This document shows, piece by piece, positions 1 to 9,553 of a DNA stretch of 64,000 nt. The stretch is from Selenomonas ruminantium AC2024 (GTDB lineage Bacteria; Bacillota; Negativicutes; Selenomonadales; Selenomonadaceae). The notes beneath the pieces were generated by a model, which saw only the letters and a program-made list of their open reading frames with translations, had not been told where the DNA came from and searched no databases. The stretch is taken from assembly GCF_000687995.1 (NCBI RefSeq), contig NZ_JIAC01000001.1, forward strand, positions 496,001-560,000, read 5' to 3'. Position 1 is the first letter of the stretch. The number at the start of each line of letters is the position of its first letter. The translations under genes and the position numbers were made by a program.

Positions 1-35
1 CGATGTGAATACATGCCAATAGGAGGATTATCGTC

Positions 36-1541
36 ATGAAACTGCACAGCATAACCCGACGCAGCGATATGCTAAAATGTATGCTCTGCCATAATGCCCC
101 CTGCTCCACTGCCTGTCCCCACGGAGTAGAGCCTGAAAAAATTCTCCGCCATATTTGGTTCAACAATGAGGATTATGCTGCAGCCGGACTAACGGAGAGC
201 AACCCCTGCGCCAACTGTCCAGCCCCCTGCCAACAGGCCTGTCTGCGTCCGGGGGAAATTCCTATACAAGAGCTTATCATCCGTCTCCATGAAGATGTTG
301 CCCCTTATCGGGATATTCCCCAGCCCAACGACGAGTCGACCCTGCAAACAGACCTCTGCGGCATTCCGCTTGAAAATCCCTTTCTGCTGTCCTCATCCGT
401 TGTGGCCAGCACCTATGATATGTGCGCCCGTGCCTTTGAAGCAGGCTGGGCGGGTGCTGCCTTCAAAACCATCTGCACACTGGACATTCACGAAGCCTCT
501 CCCCGCTTTGCCTCCATTAACGGCGCTGACGGCAGTATGATTGGCTTTAAGAATATCGAACAGCTCTCTGACCACAGTGTCCCGGAAAACATGGCCGTAT
601 TCCGCCACCTCAAAGAAAAATATCCCTCAAAATTCATTTTAGCCTCTATCATGGGGCAAAATGAAACTGAATGGGGAGAACTTGCCCATACCTGTCAGGA
701 AAACGGTGCCGATGCCATCGAACTGAATTTTTCCTGTCCGAATATGATGGAGGAAGGACTGGGTTCGGATATTGGCCAGGTACCGGAACTGGTCGAACGC
801 TTCACCGCAGCTGCCAAAAAAGCCACGACCATACCTGTTCTGGCAAAACTCACCCCCAATGTTGCGACAATGAGTCCTGCGGCAGAAGCCGCCCTGCGAG
901 GAGGCGCCGATGGCATTGCGGCCATCAACACCATCAAGAGCATTATGAACGTCAATCCCCATACCTATATTTCCAGCCCTGCTGTGCATGGACAATCCGC
1001 TGTGGGTGGCTACAGCGGCAACGCCGTAAAACCCATCGCTTTGCGCTTTATCGCGGAACTGGCAAAAAATCCTCACCTGAAAAACTTGCATATCAGCGGC
1101 ATGGGCGGCATCGAAACCTGGCGGGACGGCTTGGAATTTTTGCTGTTAGGCGCAAGTTCCCTGCAAGTCACGACAGCGGTCATGCAATATGGCTACCGTA
1201 TAATCGAGGATTTGAAAACCGGCCTGAACTACTATCTCCATGCCAAAAGCTTTAATTCCGTAAAAGAGGTCACTGGTCTTGCACTCGACACCATAAGCGA
1301 GACTACCGATATACTGGAACGAGATACCATTATTTTCCCCCAATTTAATCACGACACTTGTCTAGGTTGCGGCCGCTGCGTTATCTCCTGTGCTGATGGC
1401 GGCCATCAAGCCATTCACTTAAATGAAAAACGCCAACCAATTTTGGACGGAAAAAAATGCGTCGGCTGCCATCTTTGCCGCCTGGTCTGCCCCACCCACT
1501 CGATATCCTCAGTTAAAAAGCGGATAAGCAGACAACATTGA
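36..1541 (+). CDS. preA: PreA-like dihydropyrimidine dehydrogenase/DHODH-family iron-sulfur flavoprotein
   Basis: A 501-residue cytoplasmic oxidoreductase. Residues 15-27 (CMLCHNAPCSTAC) and 58-69 (CANCPAPCQQAC) form the iron-sulfur module usually found at the N-terminus of GltD/PreT. Residues of about 100-410 are a dihydroorotate dehydrogenase-type FMN barrel with NFSCPN near 231, the position of the PreA catalytic cysteine loop, and AKLTPNV after it. The C-terminus carries two 4Fe-4S motifs, CLGCGRCVISC near 442 and CVGCHLCRLVC near 475. This resembles E. coli PreA with an added N-terminal Fe-S module. The start is set by AGGAGG at 21-26. No PreT-like flavoprotein lies within the window, so the electron partner is unknown. 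Reduction of uracil or thymine is inferred from the family; another DHODH-like substrate is possible. Confidence 0.85.
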   Translation: MKLHSITRRSDMLKCMLCHNAPCSTACPHGVEPEKILRHIWFNNEDYAAAGLTESNPCANCPAPCQQACLRPGEIPIQELIIRLHEDVAPYRDIPQPNDESTLQTDLCGIPLENPFLLSSSVVASTYDMCARAFEAGWAGAAFKTICTLDIHEASPRFASINGADGSMIGFKNIEQLSDHSVPENMAVFRHLKEKYPSKFILASIMGQNETEWGELAHTCQENGADAIELNFSCPNMMEEGLGSDIGQVPELVERFTAAAKKATTIPVLAKLTPNVATMSPAAEAALRGGADGIAAINTIKSIMNVNPHTYISSPAVHGQSAVGGYSGNAVKPIALRFIAELAKNPHLKNLHISGMGGIETWRDGLEFLLLGASSLQVTTAVMQYGYRIIEDLKTGLNYYLHAKSFNSVKEVTGLALDTISETTDILERDTIIFPQFNHDTCLGCGRCVISCADGGHQAIHLNEKRQPILDGKKCVGCHLCRLVCPTHSISSVKKRISRQH

Positions 1542-1552
1542 ATACCTGCCTA

Positions 1553-1568
1553 TGTTTCACGTGAAACA
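1553..1568. promoter_or_regulatory. parS: parS site 1
   Basis: A perfect copy of the ParB/Spo0J centromere palindrome TGTTTCACGTGAAACA, just after the preA stop codon. ParB is encoded at about 10-11 kb in this window. Two identical copies lie at 3050 and 11965. Confidence 0.95.
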
Positions 1569-1646
1569 AAACTTCAGTAGGATAATATCCACATCATGGC
1601 GAATATATAGGAGAAATACTTATGTGTTAGGAAAGGAAGTCTCTCT

Positions 1647-3002
1647 ATGAAGAAAAAATTTCTGACTGCTGTGAGCGGATGTTGCCTGGGACTTTGTGCC
1701 ATGATGTTTTCACCAGTCCCGGCATTTGCTGCAGATACCATTGCCATTACCGACCAGCGCGCCACACCGTCATATTGGACAAAACATACCATCAATGGGG
1801 ACAAAGTCTTGCTCACCCAGCAGGAAATCAGTACCATCAATCGCACAATGCGGGGAAAAAGCAAAACTCTGGTGGATTTAGCAGCCTATAATATCCACCA
1901 GTCTGCTGCAGCAGTAAAGGAAATGATACTAGCCGCCCAACAGGATTACCGCGGTGAAGAAACACCCGGCGAGGCTTATGATGCGAACGGCAAACAATTT
2001 CCTACAGCGCACTTCAAACAAGTAAAGGCTAACTGCAATCTTGAAGGATTAACGGGCAATATCACCGGCCAATACGCGCTGGTCACAGAACGCACGAATA
2101 TGCGTCTGCTGCCCACAGCCGACAATTACTTTGATGATGTAACCTGCCTCCATTACGACAATCTACAGGCAACAGCACTCGACCCGGCAGAACCCGTGAT
2201 TATTCTCCATACGAGCAAAGACGGTGCCTTTGCCTTTTGTCAGGCGCGCCATTATACAGGCTGGGTAAGCCTTAGCGCTTTGGCCATCACAGACCGCAAA
2301 CATTGGCAGCGTTATGTAAATCCCAAGGATTTCCTTGTCGTAACCGCCAATAAAAAGGTTGTCTCCGTAGGCGGCACCTGTACGGTTCTGTTCCAAATGG
2401 GCAGCGTTATCCCGCTGGCCTCGAACAAACTGCAGGCCCATGACACCTGGCTGGCTTATGTTCCTGTTGCAGTAAATGGCGTTCTGAGCGAAGCAACGGT
2501 AAAAATCACCAATGATGACAGTGTCCACAAAGGTTTTCTCCCCTGCACCCCAAACAACTTTATCCGTCAGAGTATGAAATTTCTCGGCGATGAATATGGC
2601 TGGGGCGGCATGGATGACAGCGTGGATTGTTCCGCTTTTACCGCTGACATCTACCGCAGCATGGGCATTGAGATTCCCCGCGATGCCGACCAGCAGGAAC
2701 TGGCTATGCCTCAGAGCCTAAAATTCGACGGTCTCACCACAGCCCAGCGTTTCGCAAAAGTAAAAGAAGCACCTGTCGGTGCACTTCTATTCAAACCTGG
2801 CCATGTGATGATGTACTTAGGTCAGGATGCGAAAGGAAATCCTCTCGTCATCCATTCGGCCAGCAGCTACTTTACCTTTGACAAAGGCAAGAAACAGAAA
2901 CACTATATCCGCAAAATTCTCGTATCGGATTTGCACTATCAAAACGGCAAAGCCGTTGAAACCATCGACGGCCTGACCAGCGCAGGCTTTTGCGCCAAAT
3001 AA
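1647..3002 (+). CDS. Secreted SH3-domain NlpC/P60 (C40) cell-wall peptidase
   Basis: A 451-residue exported protein. Residues 1-28 form a signal peptide ending in PAFA-A. The middle, about residues 140-300, looks like SH3-type wall-binding modules (TERTNMRLLPTADNYFDD and GWVSLSALAI are typical). The C-terminal NlpC/P60 domain has the catalytic Cys328 in DSVDCSAF, His386 in PGHVMMYLG and a third conserved patch around VIHSASSY. Family members cut peptidoglycan stem peptides at D-gamma-glutamyl-diamino acid bonds. It is monocistronic: parS precedes it and a strong terminator follows. An SD-like AGGAAAGGAAG is upstream of the ATG. Confidence 0.88.
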   Translation: MKKKFLTAVSGCCLGLCAMMFSPVPAFAADTIAITDQRATPSYWTKHTINGDKVLLTQQEISTINRTMRGKSKTLVDLAAYNIHQSAAAVKEMILAAQQDYRGEETPGEAYDANGKQFPTAHFKQVKANCNLEGLTGNITGQYALVTERTNMRLLPTADNYFDDVTCLHYDNLQATALDPAEPVIILHTSKDGAFAFCQARHYTGWVSLSALAITDRKHWQRYVNPKDFLVVTANKKVVSVGGTCTVLFQMGSVIPLASNKLQAHDTWLAYVPVAVNGVLSEATVKITNDDSVHKGFLPCTPNNFIRQSMKFLGDEYGWGGMDDSVDCSAFTADIYRSMGIEIPRDADQQELAMPQSLKFDGLTTAQRFAKVKEAPVGALLFKPGHVMMYLGQDAKGNPLVIHSASSYFTFDKGKKQKHYIRKILVSDLHYQNGKAVETIDGLTSAGFCAK

Positions 3003-3015
3003 ACATAGCGAAAAC

Positions 3016-3051
3016 AAAGAGGATTGCCCGCCATGAGCAATCCTCTTTTTG
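3016..3051 (+). terminator. Intrinsic terminator after the NlpC/P60 gene
   Basis: A 12-bp stem AAAGAGGATTGC / GCAATCCTCTTT with an 8-nt loop is followed by T residues. The A-rich 5' side could also stop the convergent glutamate synthase transcript. The T tract runs straight into parS site 2. Confidence 0.85.
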
Positions 3052-3065
3052 TTTCACGTGAAACA
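3050..3065. promoter_or_regulatory. parS: parS site 2
   Basis: Perfect TGTTTCACGTGAAACA between the convergent NlpC/P60 and glutamate synthase genes, only 1.5 kb from site 1. ParB spreading from this site would cover both genes. Confidence 0.95.
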
Positions 3066-3075
3066 ATATCTAATT

Positions 3076-5418
3076 TTAGGCTTTTGCACCTGTGGAATAC
3101 ATCTTAATCGGTTCCGGATTATCCTCGATGCTCCAGACACCGCATGGGCAGACACCGGCACAGATACCGCAGCCGATGCACTTATCGGGGTCGGATACAT
3201 ATTCCCAGCTGCCATCCGCTTTTTCAATGCGGGTGATGGCTTTTTCCGGGCAGGATTCCAGACACATCTTACAGTCACGGCAGGTACCGCAGCTGACGCA
3301 GCGTGCATGGTCGTCCACCGGGTCGCCTAGCAGGCAGTGATGGCATTTGTCAAAGTAAGCCTTGGAGAGCCTCCCCGCCGGAATCTGCTGCTTCTGCGGG
3401 AAAGGCTTAACCTCCTGCCCCATCACATACTGGTCAACGTAGTAAGCCGCTTTACGGCCACTGCCGATGGCATCCGTAAGTCTTCCCGGCTTAATGGTAT
3501 CACCAGCCGTGAATACACCCTTGGCAATGGACTGGTCGGCCTTCGGCACGAGCCAGCTCTTGCGGAAGAATTCAATGCCTTCATCTTCGGGCAGGAAATC
3601 GAGTTCCGGCTCCTCACCGATGGACACGATAACCTGGTCGGCAGGAATGAAGGTGCCGTCATTTGCATAGACGCCTTCAGCCGTAATCTTATTGGTGAAG
3701 AACGGCCAAACGAGCTTGCCGCCCAAACCTTCTACATAGTCGATTTCCTCTTTGAACGCTGCCGGTTTCTGTACGTCCACCGCCACTACCGTTTCTGCGC
3801 CCATTTCATAAGCACCGCGACAGGTATCCATACCGGAGTTGCCAGCACCGATAACGACGACATGCTTGCCCGTTTTGGGATGCTCACCACGGTTGATGGC
3901 CTTGAGGTATTCGAGACCCATGGTCAGGCGTTCTGCCCCTTCCCAGGGGAAGAAACGGGATTTCGTGCCGCCCGTTGCCACAACAACAGCATCATGTTCA
4001 CCGCGCAACTGGGCAAATTTTTCTTTATCGACTTTATAATTGGAAACGAATTTCACGCCCACGCTTTCAATGCGTTTGAGTTCCGCTTCCAAAAGTTCAT
4101 GGGACAGACGACCACGCGGAATAACCTGTTCCAGCTTGCCGCCGATATGTTCCGCTTCATCATAGACCGTTACGCTATGACCCTTACGCGCGAGCTGCCA
4201 AGCAGCAGACAAACCGGCTACACCGCCGCCGATAACGGCGATTTTCTTGCCCGTCTGTACGGAAGGTTTTGCCACCGGCAGGAAGGCCGAACGATAGCCC
4301 AAAGCACCAATCTGAATCGGCTCATCAATACCGCCGCGGGTACAGCCATCCATACACGGGTTCGGACATACGGAACCGCAGACCGAACCAGGAAACGGCG
4401 TATAATCGAGTTCCAGCTGGAAAGCTTCATCGAGCTTGCCCTGACGAATCAAGTCAAAGCGGCGCTGGGTTGGAATGCCCGTTGGGCAGTTGAATTCACA
4501 GGGTGCCGCAAATTTGGCATTATCCCAGCTCGGTACACGCAGACGGTAAAGCCCCGTCGACAGCGTGTTATGTACCGCAAAATCATCATGAGCAACATCG
4601 GAGAAGATACCGCCCTTAACCCATTCATTCAAGCGGAAAGCCTGCATGGAAGGTTTGTTATTGCCCTTGGCTGCCTTTTCCGCAAAGGTCAGCGGCGTGA
4701 GCTTCTGCCATTCCTGCCAGTTGGTGAGTTCGCCTTTCAGCTCCGTACGTTCGATATGGCTCAGGAAATCGTCCATACCGCCCTGCAGGAAGGCAATATC
4801 CTCATCATCTAAGGGCAGGCATTTGATATCCGCCGGGAAATCATCGACATTGCCGCGGACATAAACGACACCGCCGACCATGCCGACACAGGCACGTTCA
4901 CCGAGCACAGAGGAAAACTCTGCACTATCATAGCCGCAGACCACAGCACGGCCGCCGCCCATAAACTCAAAGGAGAAAGAACCTGTGTTCTTGAGAATCC
5001 AAAGCTCCGGTTCCTCATAGAGCGGGTCATGCTTCATCAGTGAACCCGTACGGGTACCGCTACGGCCGCCGATAAAGATTTTACCGCCTGAAGAGCAATG
5101 GCCGGCCGTATCACCGGCATCGCCCTTGACGGTGATGATACCGCCAGCATTAAGCCAGCCCACATCAGCAGAGGTTGCCCCCTCCACCACGATTTCCGTG
5201 CCCGGCAGACACATGGAGCCTGCGCGCTGACCGGCATTGGTGATATGGAAATGCAGCGTCTTGCCTTCCGGATGCCACAGGGGGCCACCAATATCATGCT
5301 GGCCGGAAGCCGCTACTTCAAATTCCGTTTCGCCCTGCCGTACAGCTTCTTCAATAGCCAGCAGCAGGTCCTGGGTGGACATACGGTCATGTCCCTTCAT
5401 GGTATTAATCTTGAACAT
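3076..5418 (-). CDS. gltD: Glutamate synthase: GXGXG domain fused to GltD-type small subunit and 2x4Fe-4S
   Basis: A 780-residue fusion. Residues of about 1-240 are the glycine-rich GXGXG beta-helix normally at the C-terminus of the large subunit (GGIITVKGDAGDTAG, GERACVGMVGG). Residues of about 300-690 are the GltD-type FAD/NAD(P)H oxidoreductase: an Fe-S entry with CEFNCPTGIPTQ and CGSVCPNPC, a first Rossmann motif AVIGGGVAGLSAA near 392 and a second VVIGAGNSGMDTC near 518. The tail, about 704-763, has two ferredoxin motifs including CIGCGICAGVCP. It supplies electrons for 2-oxoglutarate plus glutamine to glutamate. It is the last gene of the three-gene set, 15 bp after the FMN subunit. A second ATG is seven codons in, so the start may be slightly shorter. 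Confidence 0.9.
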   Translation of the reverse strand: MFKINTMKGHDRMSTQDLLLAIEEAVRQGETEFEVAASGQHDIGGPLWHPEGKTLHFHITNAGQRAGSMCLPGTEIVVEGATSADVGWLNAGGIITVKGDAGDTAGHCSSGGKIFIGGRSGTRTGSLMKHDPLYEEPELWILKNTGSFSFEFMGGGRAVVCGYDSAEFSSVLGERACVGMVGGVVYVRGNVDDFPADIKCLPLDDEDIAFLQGGMDDFLSHIERTELKGELTNWQEWQKLTPLTFAEKAAKGNNKPSMQAFRLNEWVKGGIFSDVAHDDFAVHNTLSTGLYRLRVPSWDNAKFAAPCEFNCPTGIPTQRRFDLIRQGKLDEAFQLELDYTPFPGSVCGSVCPNPCMDGCTRGGIDEPIQIGALGYRSAFLPVAKPSVQTGKKIAVIGGGVAGLSAAWQLARKGHSVTVYDEAEHIGGKLEQVIPRGRLSHELLEAELKRIESVGVKFVSNYKVDKEKFAQLRGEHDAVVVATGGTKSRFFPWEGAERLTMGLEYLKAINRGEHPKTGKHVVVIGAGNSGMDTCRGAYEMGAETVVAVDVQKPAAFKEEIDYVEGLGGKLVWPFFTNKITAEGVYANDGTFIPADQVIVSIGEEPELDFLPEDEGIEFFRKSWLVPKADQSIAKGVFTAGDTIKPGRLTDAIGSGRKAAYYVDQYVMGQEVKPFPQKQQIPAGRLSKAYFDKCHHCLLGDPVDDHARCVSCGTCRDCKMCLESCPEKAITRIEKADGSWEYVSDPDKCIGCGICAGVCPCGVWSIEDNPEPIKMYSTGAKA

Positions 5419-5433
5419 TACGCTATCCCCCTA

Positions 5434-7065
5434 TTAACATACATACTGAATGCCGAGCTGGTCGGCCACGGCCTTGTCCGTGGATACCAGCGCATCGCTG
5501 CGACCGATAGGCAGCGAGCTGTTGCCGATAGGCGCCATGAGCTTTTTGAGCTCGGAGTCGAAGGCCAATACATAGTCCACAATCTTCTGCGCGCCCTTGT
5601 CGATATCCAGACGCTTCACGAGGCGCGGGTCCTGCGTGCAGATGCCCATTGGGCATTTGCCTGTATTACAAGAGTTGCAGCGGCCCTGCTCGTTGCCGAC
5701 ACAGCCTAAGAGCTGAATGAGTACCTTACCGACGAATACGCCGTTGGCACCAAGGCACATGAGCTTAAAGGCATCAGCTGCCGCATTGCCGGTCATGCCG
5801 ATACCGCCGCCGCCGTAGAGGGGAATCTGCCCCTGCAGGCCCTGCTTGACAGCCGCCAGATAACAGTCGCGAATCTTCGATACCACCGGATGGCCCGTAT
5901 GGTCGAGGGAAACCTCGTTGGCTGCACCAGTACCGCCTTGAATACCATCAAGGAAGAAACCGCCGCAAATCTTATAGGGGTCACGCAGCAGGTTGTTGTA
6001 TACCGATACAGACGTTGCCGAAGCCGCACACTTGATGCCGACCGGCACGCGGAAACCGAACGCCGCATTCATGGACAGGTGCATTTTCTGTACCGATTCT
6101 TCAATGGAGTACAAGCCCTGATGATTCGGCGGCGAAGCCAAGGTTGCCTTCGGTACGCCGCGGATAGCCTGTACATGTTCAGCCACTTTCGCACTGGGCA
6201 AGAGGCCACCGTCACCGGGTTTTGCACCCTGGCCGATTTTAATGAGGATACCTGCCGGGTCCGTGACCATATGCGGCATGGCCTTGATGATACGGTTCCA
6301 GCCGAAATGACCGGAGGCAATCTGAATAATGAAGTATTTGAGATAATCCGATTCCAAAAGTTTAACGGGCATACCGCCTTCACCGGAGCTCATGCGCACC
6401 GGCAGGCCGCATTTCTCATTGAGATAGCCGACAGCCAAAGCCACGGCCTCCCAAGCTCTGGTGGACAGCGCACCGATGGACATATCGGAGAAAATCAGCG
6501 GATAAATCCAATCCACAGGCGGGGTCTTTGTCTTCTGTACCAGCTTGCCATCCTTGATTTCAAAGGGCAGGTCTTTAGCAGGCAGTACCCGGCCGAAAGG
6601 AGCGCGGATATCGAAAGTATGACGGGCAGCGTCCAAAGACGGGTCAGTCATCTGGGAGATACGGCCCACCACAATGCTGTCCAGCGTGCGCTGGGCGTTG
6701 AGGTTCGTACGGCCGCCCCGCTTGATGGGGCCGTTGTCCTTCGAGAGCAGGGTCTTGCGGGTATCTGCATTGCGCACCGGACGGATGGCATTATTCGGAC
6801 AAATCTTTTCACACATGCCACAGCCACGGCAGAAATCCGTGAGGCTGGCCACCTGCTTGATGATGGGTCTTGCGATATGCGTATGTTTCGGTTCCGGCTG
6901 GCTGCCTTCCGAAACAGTGAGAGACTGCTTCTGCACCTCTACCTTGATGGCCTTGAAGGAACACCCCGCTACGCAGCTGCCGCACATGGTACAGCGCTCT
7001 GCGTGATATTCGATTTTCCACGGCAGGTCATTGACGCCGATATCCTGTGTTTTTACTGCTTCCAT
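5434..7065 (-). CDS. gltB: Glutamate synthase FMN/3Fe-4S central domain with N-terminal ferredoxin
   Basis: A 543-residue protein equal to the middle of a bacterial GltB. Two ferredoxin motifs lie near residues 25-40 (CTMCGSCVAGC) and 79-93 (CRGCGMCEKIC). The FMN-binding barrel follows, with SSGEGGMPVKLLESDYLKY, KIGQGAKPGDGG, GGTGAANEVSLDH and the 3Fe-4S cysteines in CNSCNTGKCPMGIC. This is the archaeal-type stand-alone form, in which the amidotransferase and GXGXG parts are separate proteins. Its start overlaps the end of the upstream amidotransferase gene by 13 bp, indicating translational coupling. Confidence 0.92.
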   Translation of the reverse strand: MEAVKTQDIGVNDLPWKIEYHAERCTMCGSCVAGCSFKAIKVEVQKQSLTVSEGSQPEPKHTHIARPIIKQVASLTDFCRGCGMCEKICPNNAIRPVRNADTRKTLLSKDNGPIKRGGRTNLNAQRTLDSIVVGRISQMTDPSLDAARHTFDIRAPFGRVLPAKDLPFEIKDGKLVQKTKTPPVDWIYPLIFSDMSIGALSTRAWEAVALAVGYLNEKCGLPVRMSSGEGGMPVKLLESDYLKYFIIQIASGHFGWNRIIKAMPHMVTDPAGILIKIGQGAKPGDGGLLPSAKVAEHVQAIRGVPKATLASPPNHQGLYSIEESVQKMHLSMNAAFGFRVPVGIKCAASATSVSVYNNLLRDPYKICGGFFLDGIQGGTGAANEVSLDHTGHPVVSKIRDCYLAAVKQGLQGQIPLYGGGGIGMTGNAAADAFKLMCLGANGVFVGKVLIQLLGCVGNEQGRCNSCNTGKCPMGICTQDPRLVKRLDIDKGAQKIVDYVLAFDSELKKLMAPIGNSSLPIGRSDALVSTDKAVADQLGIQYVC

Positions 7066-8159
7066 CTCTGTACCTCCAGGTCATTGTCAATCACGACAAT
7101 CTCACGTTCATTGGGATAAATATCCTGCGACTGGTCACGGTTCGGCATGATTTCATTGATACCGCAGACCTCCGAAGAAATCGCCACCATGTTTTCATCA
7201 CGGCCCACCACTACCGGGCGCAGCTTCTTAGAATCACAGCAGGTAATCATGCGGCAGTCCGGCAGCACGCCGATAACCGTATTCGGCCCGTTGATTTCCA
7301 AGTTGGCCAAAGACTGGCGAATAGCGACCAGCACATCCTTATCTTCACGTTGCTCACATTCCTCAAAGGGCAGCGGCGTAATGACATGCTTGTAATAAGT
7401 AAGCGGCCATTTGAGTTCATGGTGCACATAGTGCAGGGTATTCAGGAAGCACTGGGAATCGGATTCAAAGCCGATATAGCCGCGGTGCAGGGAAGACTGA
7501 AATTCCTTATTCTTCGTATAGAAGGTATTTTCGCCGTTAGCACAGAGCGTATAGCCCTGCAGAAAGAACGGATGCGCTGCATAGCGCACGATATCATAGT
7601 TCGTATTCTGACGGCACTGCGCCACGATGGATTTAGCCACGAGGCAGCCATTGTCATCCCAAAGATGGAAATAAGTAGCAATATCTGCAGGGTCGCCGAT
7701 TTCCTTCAGCGTCAGCACATCCGGCCAGAAGGAATACACGAAACCGGCATTGTTTTCCGTGAGGATTTTACGCAAAGCCAGTCTTGTATCGAGCAGGAGG
7801 TTTTCCTTCTCCTCCTTCGTCATATGGCCGGCTTCTTCCGGATAATCATAGTTGCGGAAGATATAGTAAGGCATAGCCTTGATATCGAGCCCCGGACGCT
7901 TATCCGGCACCGGAATCCACTCGGCCAGCGGCACAAAGTTATGCGCATCCATATAGTCCTCGACCAACTGTGCGCCGCGCTGCGTGCAAGCCAGAGAAAG
8001 CAATGGCTTATCTTTATAATCGGAGAATATACCATAGAGATCCTGCATAACCATGGCAAAGCCCGAATTATCATGGCCTTCCTGCTGAGGCAGCATCAAA
8101 TGCAAAGCCTTGGATGGCTGGATAGGCACCTTGCTCTTAATCGAACCAATTCTGCACAT
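7053..8159 (-). CDS. gltB: Glutamate synthase class II glutamine amidotransferase subunit
   Basis: A 368-residue protein whose Cys2 (MCRIGSIKSK) is the N-terminal nucleophile of class II amidotransferases after Met removal. The pattern HDNSGFAMVMQD near residue 30 and GFESDSQCF further on fit the GltB N-terminal domain. It hydrolyses glutamine and passes ammonia to the FMN subunit next to it. It is the first gene of the three-gene unit. The start is supported by AAAGGAGCG eight bases upstream of the ATG. A TATAAT-like hexamer lies in the leader near 8200, but I could not find a good -35. Confidence 0.88.
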   Translation of the reverse strand: MCRIGSIKSKVPIQPSKALHLMLPQQEGHDNSGFAMVMQDLYGIFSDYKDKPLLSLACTQRGAQLVEDYMDAHNFVPLAEWIPVPDKRPGLDIKAMPYYIFRNYDYPEEAGHMTKEEKENLLLDTRLALRKILTENNAGFVYSFWPDVLTLKEIGDPADIATYFHLWDDNGCLVAKSIVAQCRQNTNYDIVRYAAHPFFLQGYTLCANGENTFYTKNKEFQSSLHRGYIGFESDSQCFLNTLHYVHHELKWPLTYYKHVITPLPFEECEQREDKDVLVAIRQSLANLEINGPNTVIGVLPDCRMITCCDSKKLRPVVVGRDENMVAISSEVCGINEIMPNRDQSQDIYPNEREIVVIDNDLEVQRWKQ

Positions 8160-8565
8160 AACTGTCGCTCCTTTGCGAATGTATACAAAATATTATACCA
8201 TTGTCCATACTTGATGTATTTTCATTACAACGTAATTTACATTATAAAAACTTTGTAAACCTGTGTCAATAACTCAAAAGCCGAAATTTATGCATTTATG
8301 ATTGGCATAACCCCCAATAAAAAGCCGCACTCAGCCTACAGCCTTGTATATTTATTCATATTTATGTATTTTTTATAAAGCTATATATTTACACTGTTAC
8401 AGATTTGTTATACCAATGAAGGCAATAAAAAAGCCCTATGCAACAATGTGCATAGGACTTTCAATAATATAATGCATTTGTTATGTTATGTATTTTTTTA
8501 CGGTATACAAGAATACAAAGGCTGTTTTTCTCCTCTGCTTCCCCATGTAAGTATACATAATACTT
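8160..8565. other. AT-rich intergenic region between gltB and the M23 gene
   Basis: About 400 bp with no convincing gene. It holds the leader of the glutamate synthase unit near 8160-8220 and the terminator of the M23-DUF4446-ParB-ParA unit at 8425-8462. I see no riboswitch or repeat in the remainder. Confidence 0.6.
8425..8462 (-). terminator. Intrinsic terminator downstream of the M23 gene
   Basis: Read on the minus strand, CCTATGCA / TGCATAGG with extra flanking pairs closes a short loop and is followed by TTTTTTATT. It lies about 100 bp after the M23 stop. Confidence 0.8.
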
Positions 8566-9525
8566 TTAATGGAGATAAGCCGCAGGGTTCACGGCCTGCC
8601 CGTTAATCCGCACTTCATAATGAACATGAGGGCCAGTGGAAAAACCGGTACTGCCCATATAGGCGATGACCTGGCCGCGATGTACATACTGACCGGCAGT
8701 AACTGCTACCTGCATAGCATGGCCGTAACGGGTCATAATGCCATTGCCATGGTCAATATCCACCATATTGCCATAGCCGCCATCATTCCAGCCAGCTACC
8801 CGCACAACACCATCTGCCGTAGCAATGATGGGCGTGCCCATATCATTGGCAATGTCAATACCGGGATGGAAATCCGAGCCGTTCCAGCGCAGGCCGTAAG
8901 GCGAGCTCACAACACCTCTAGCCGGCCAAATTGCCGGCGTAGTGCCGCCTGGCAGGGACACGGCAGGAATCCCCAGTGCCTGCTGACGCTGGCTCAGTTC
9001 TTCCTTCAAGGCCGTAAGGGACTGACGGCGTACAGCCAGCCCCTGCTCCACAAGTGCCAGCGTATCGCTGACATTCTGCACGGTAGGTGTGCTTATAGGG
9101 CCGCCCTGCCCATTGTGGGTGGCAGGGTCAACACCCTGTTCACCGCTGGCATTCTCCTGCTGATTTTCCTGCAGAGGCTGTGCTCCGGACAGGCGCCGGA
9201 TATCTTCTTCCAGCTTTTTCAGCTGATTCATTTCCTCCTGCAGGCTGTTGGCTTTTTTCGCCAGCTGCAGCAGTTGTTCCTGCTGAATACTGTTGACCTG
9301 GCGCAAATCCTCGATTTCAGCCGCACCATTGCGGTTAGCAAAAGTGCTGTACACCGCATAACTGAAAGCCCCAACAAAGAGCAGGGCACCAGCCAGCAGA
9401 GATACCACACCGTATTTTAACAGATTGATGGGCAGGCGTATGGTTTTTACATCACCGCCCTGGGGAGGGATAAATTTTATCGTATATTCCTCAGCAGTTT
9501 TGCTTATTTCTTTTTCTGCTGACAT
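8566..9525 (-). CDS. Membrane-anchored M23 family peptidoglycan endopeptidase
   Basis: A 319-residue LytM/M23 protein. There is one membrane segment at about residues 33-58, then a coiled coil at about 75-112 and a Gln-rich linker. The C-terminal M23 domain has the zinc ligands in HPGID near 217 and HVHYEV near 301, plus the GYGNMVDIDHGNG and GSTGFSTGPH signatures. The N-in topology puts the enzyme outside the membrane, cutting cross-bridge or stem peptides. All four expected zinc-site motifs are intact, so it should be active rather than an EnvC-type activator. It is the last gene of the ParA-ParB-DUF4446-M23 set. Confidence 0.88.
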   Translation of the reverse strand: MSAEKEISKTAEEYTIKFIPPQGGDVKTIRLPINLLKYGVVSLLAGALLFVGAFSYAVYSTFANRNGAAEIEDLRQVNSIQQEQLLQLAKKANSLQEEMNQLKKLEEDIRRLSGAQPLQENQQENASGEQGVDPATHNGQGGPISTPTVQNVSDTLALVEQGLAVRRQSLTALKEELSQRQQALGIPAVSLPGGTTPAIWPARGVVSSPYGLRWNGSDFHPGIDIANDMGTPIIATADGVVRVAGWNDGGYGNMVDIDHGNGIMTRYGHAMQVAVTAGQYVHRGQVIAYMGSTGFSTGPHVHYEVRINGQAVNPAAYLH

Positions 9526-9553
9526 TAAAAGCCTTCCTTTCTAAGTACCTTTA

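Noticed and set aside
5890-7119. Plus-strand frame of 409 codons opposite the glutamate synthase FMN subunit
   Set aside because: Antisense shadow with no family features.
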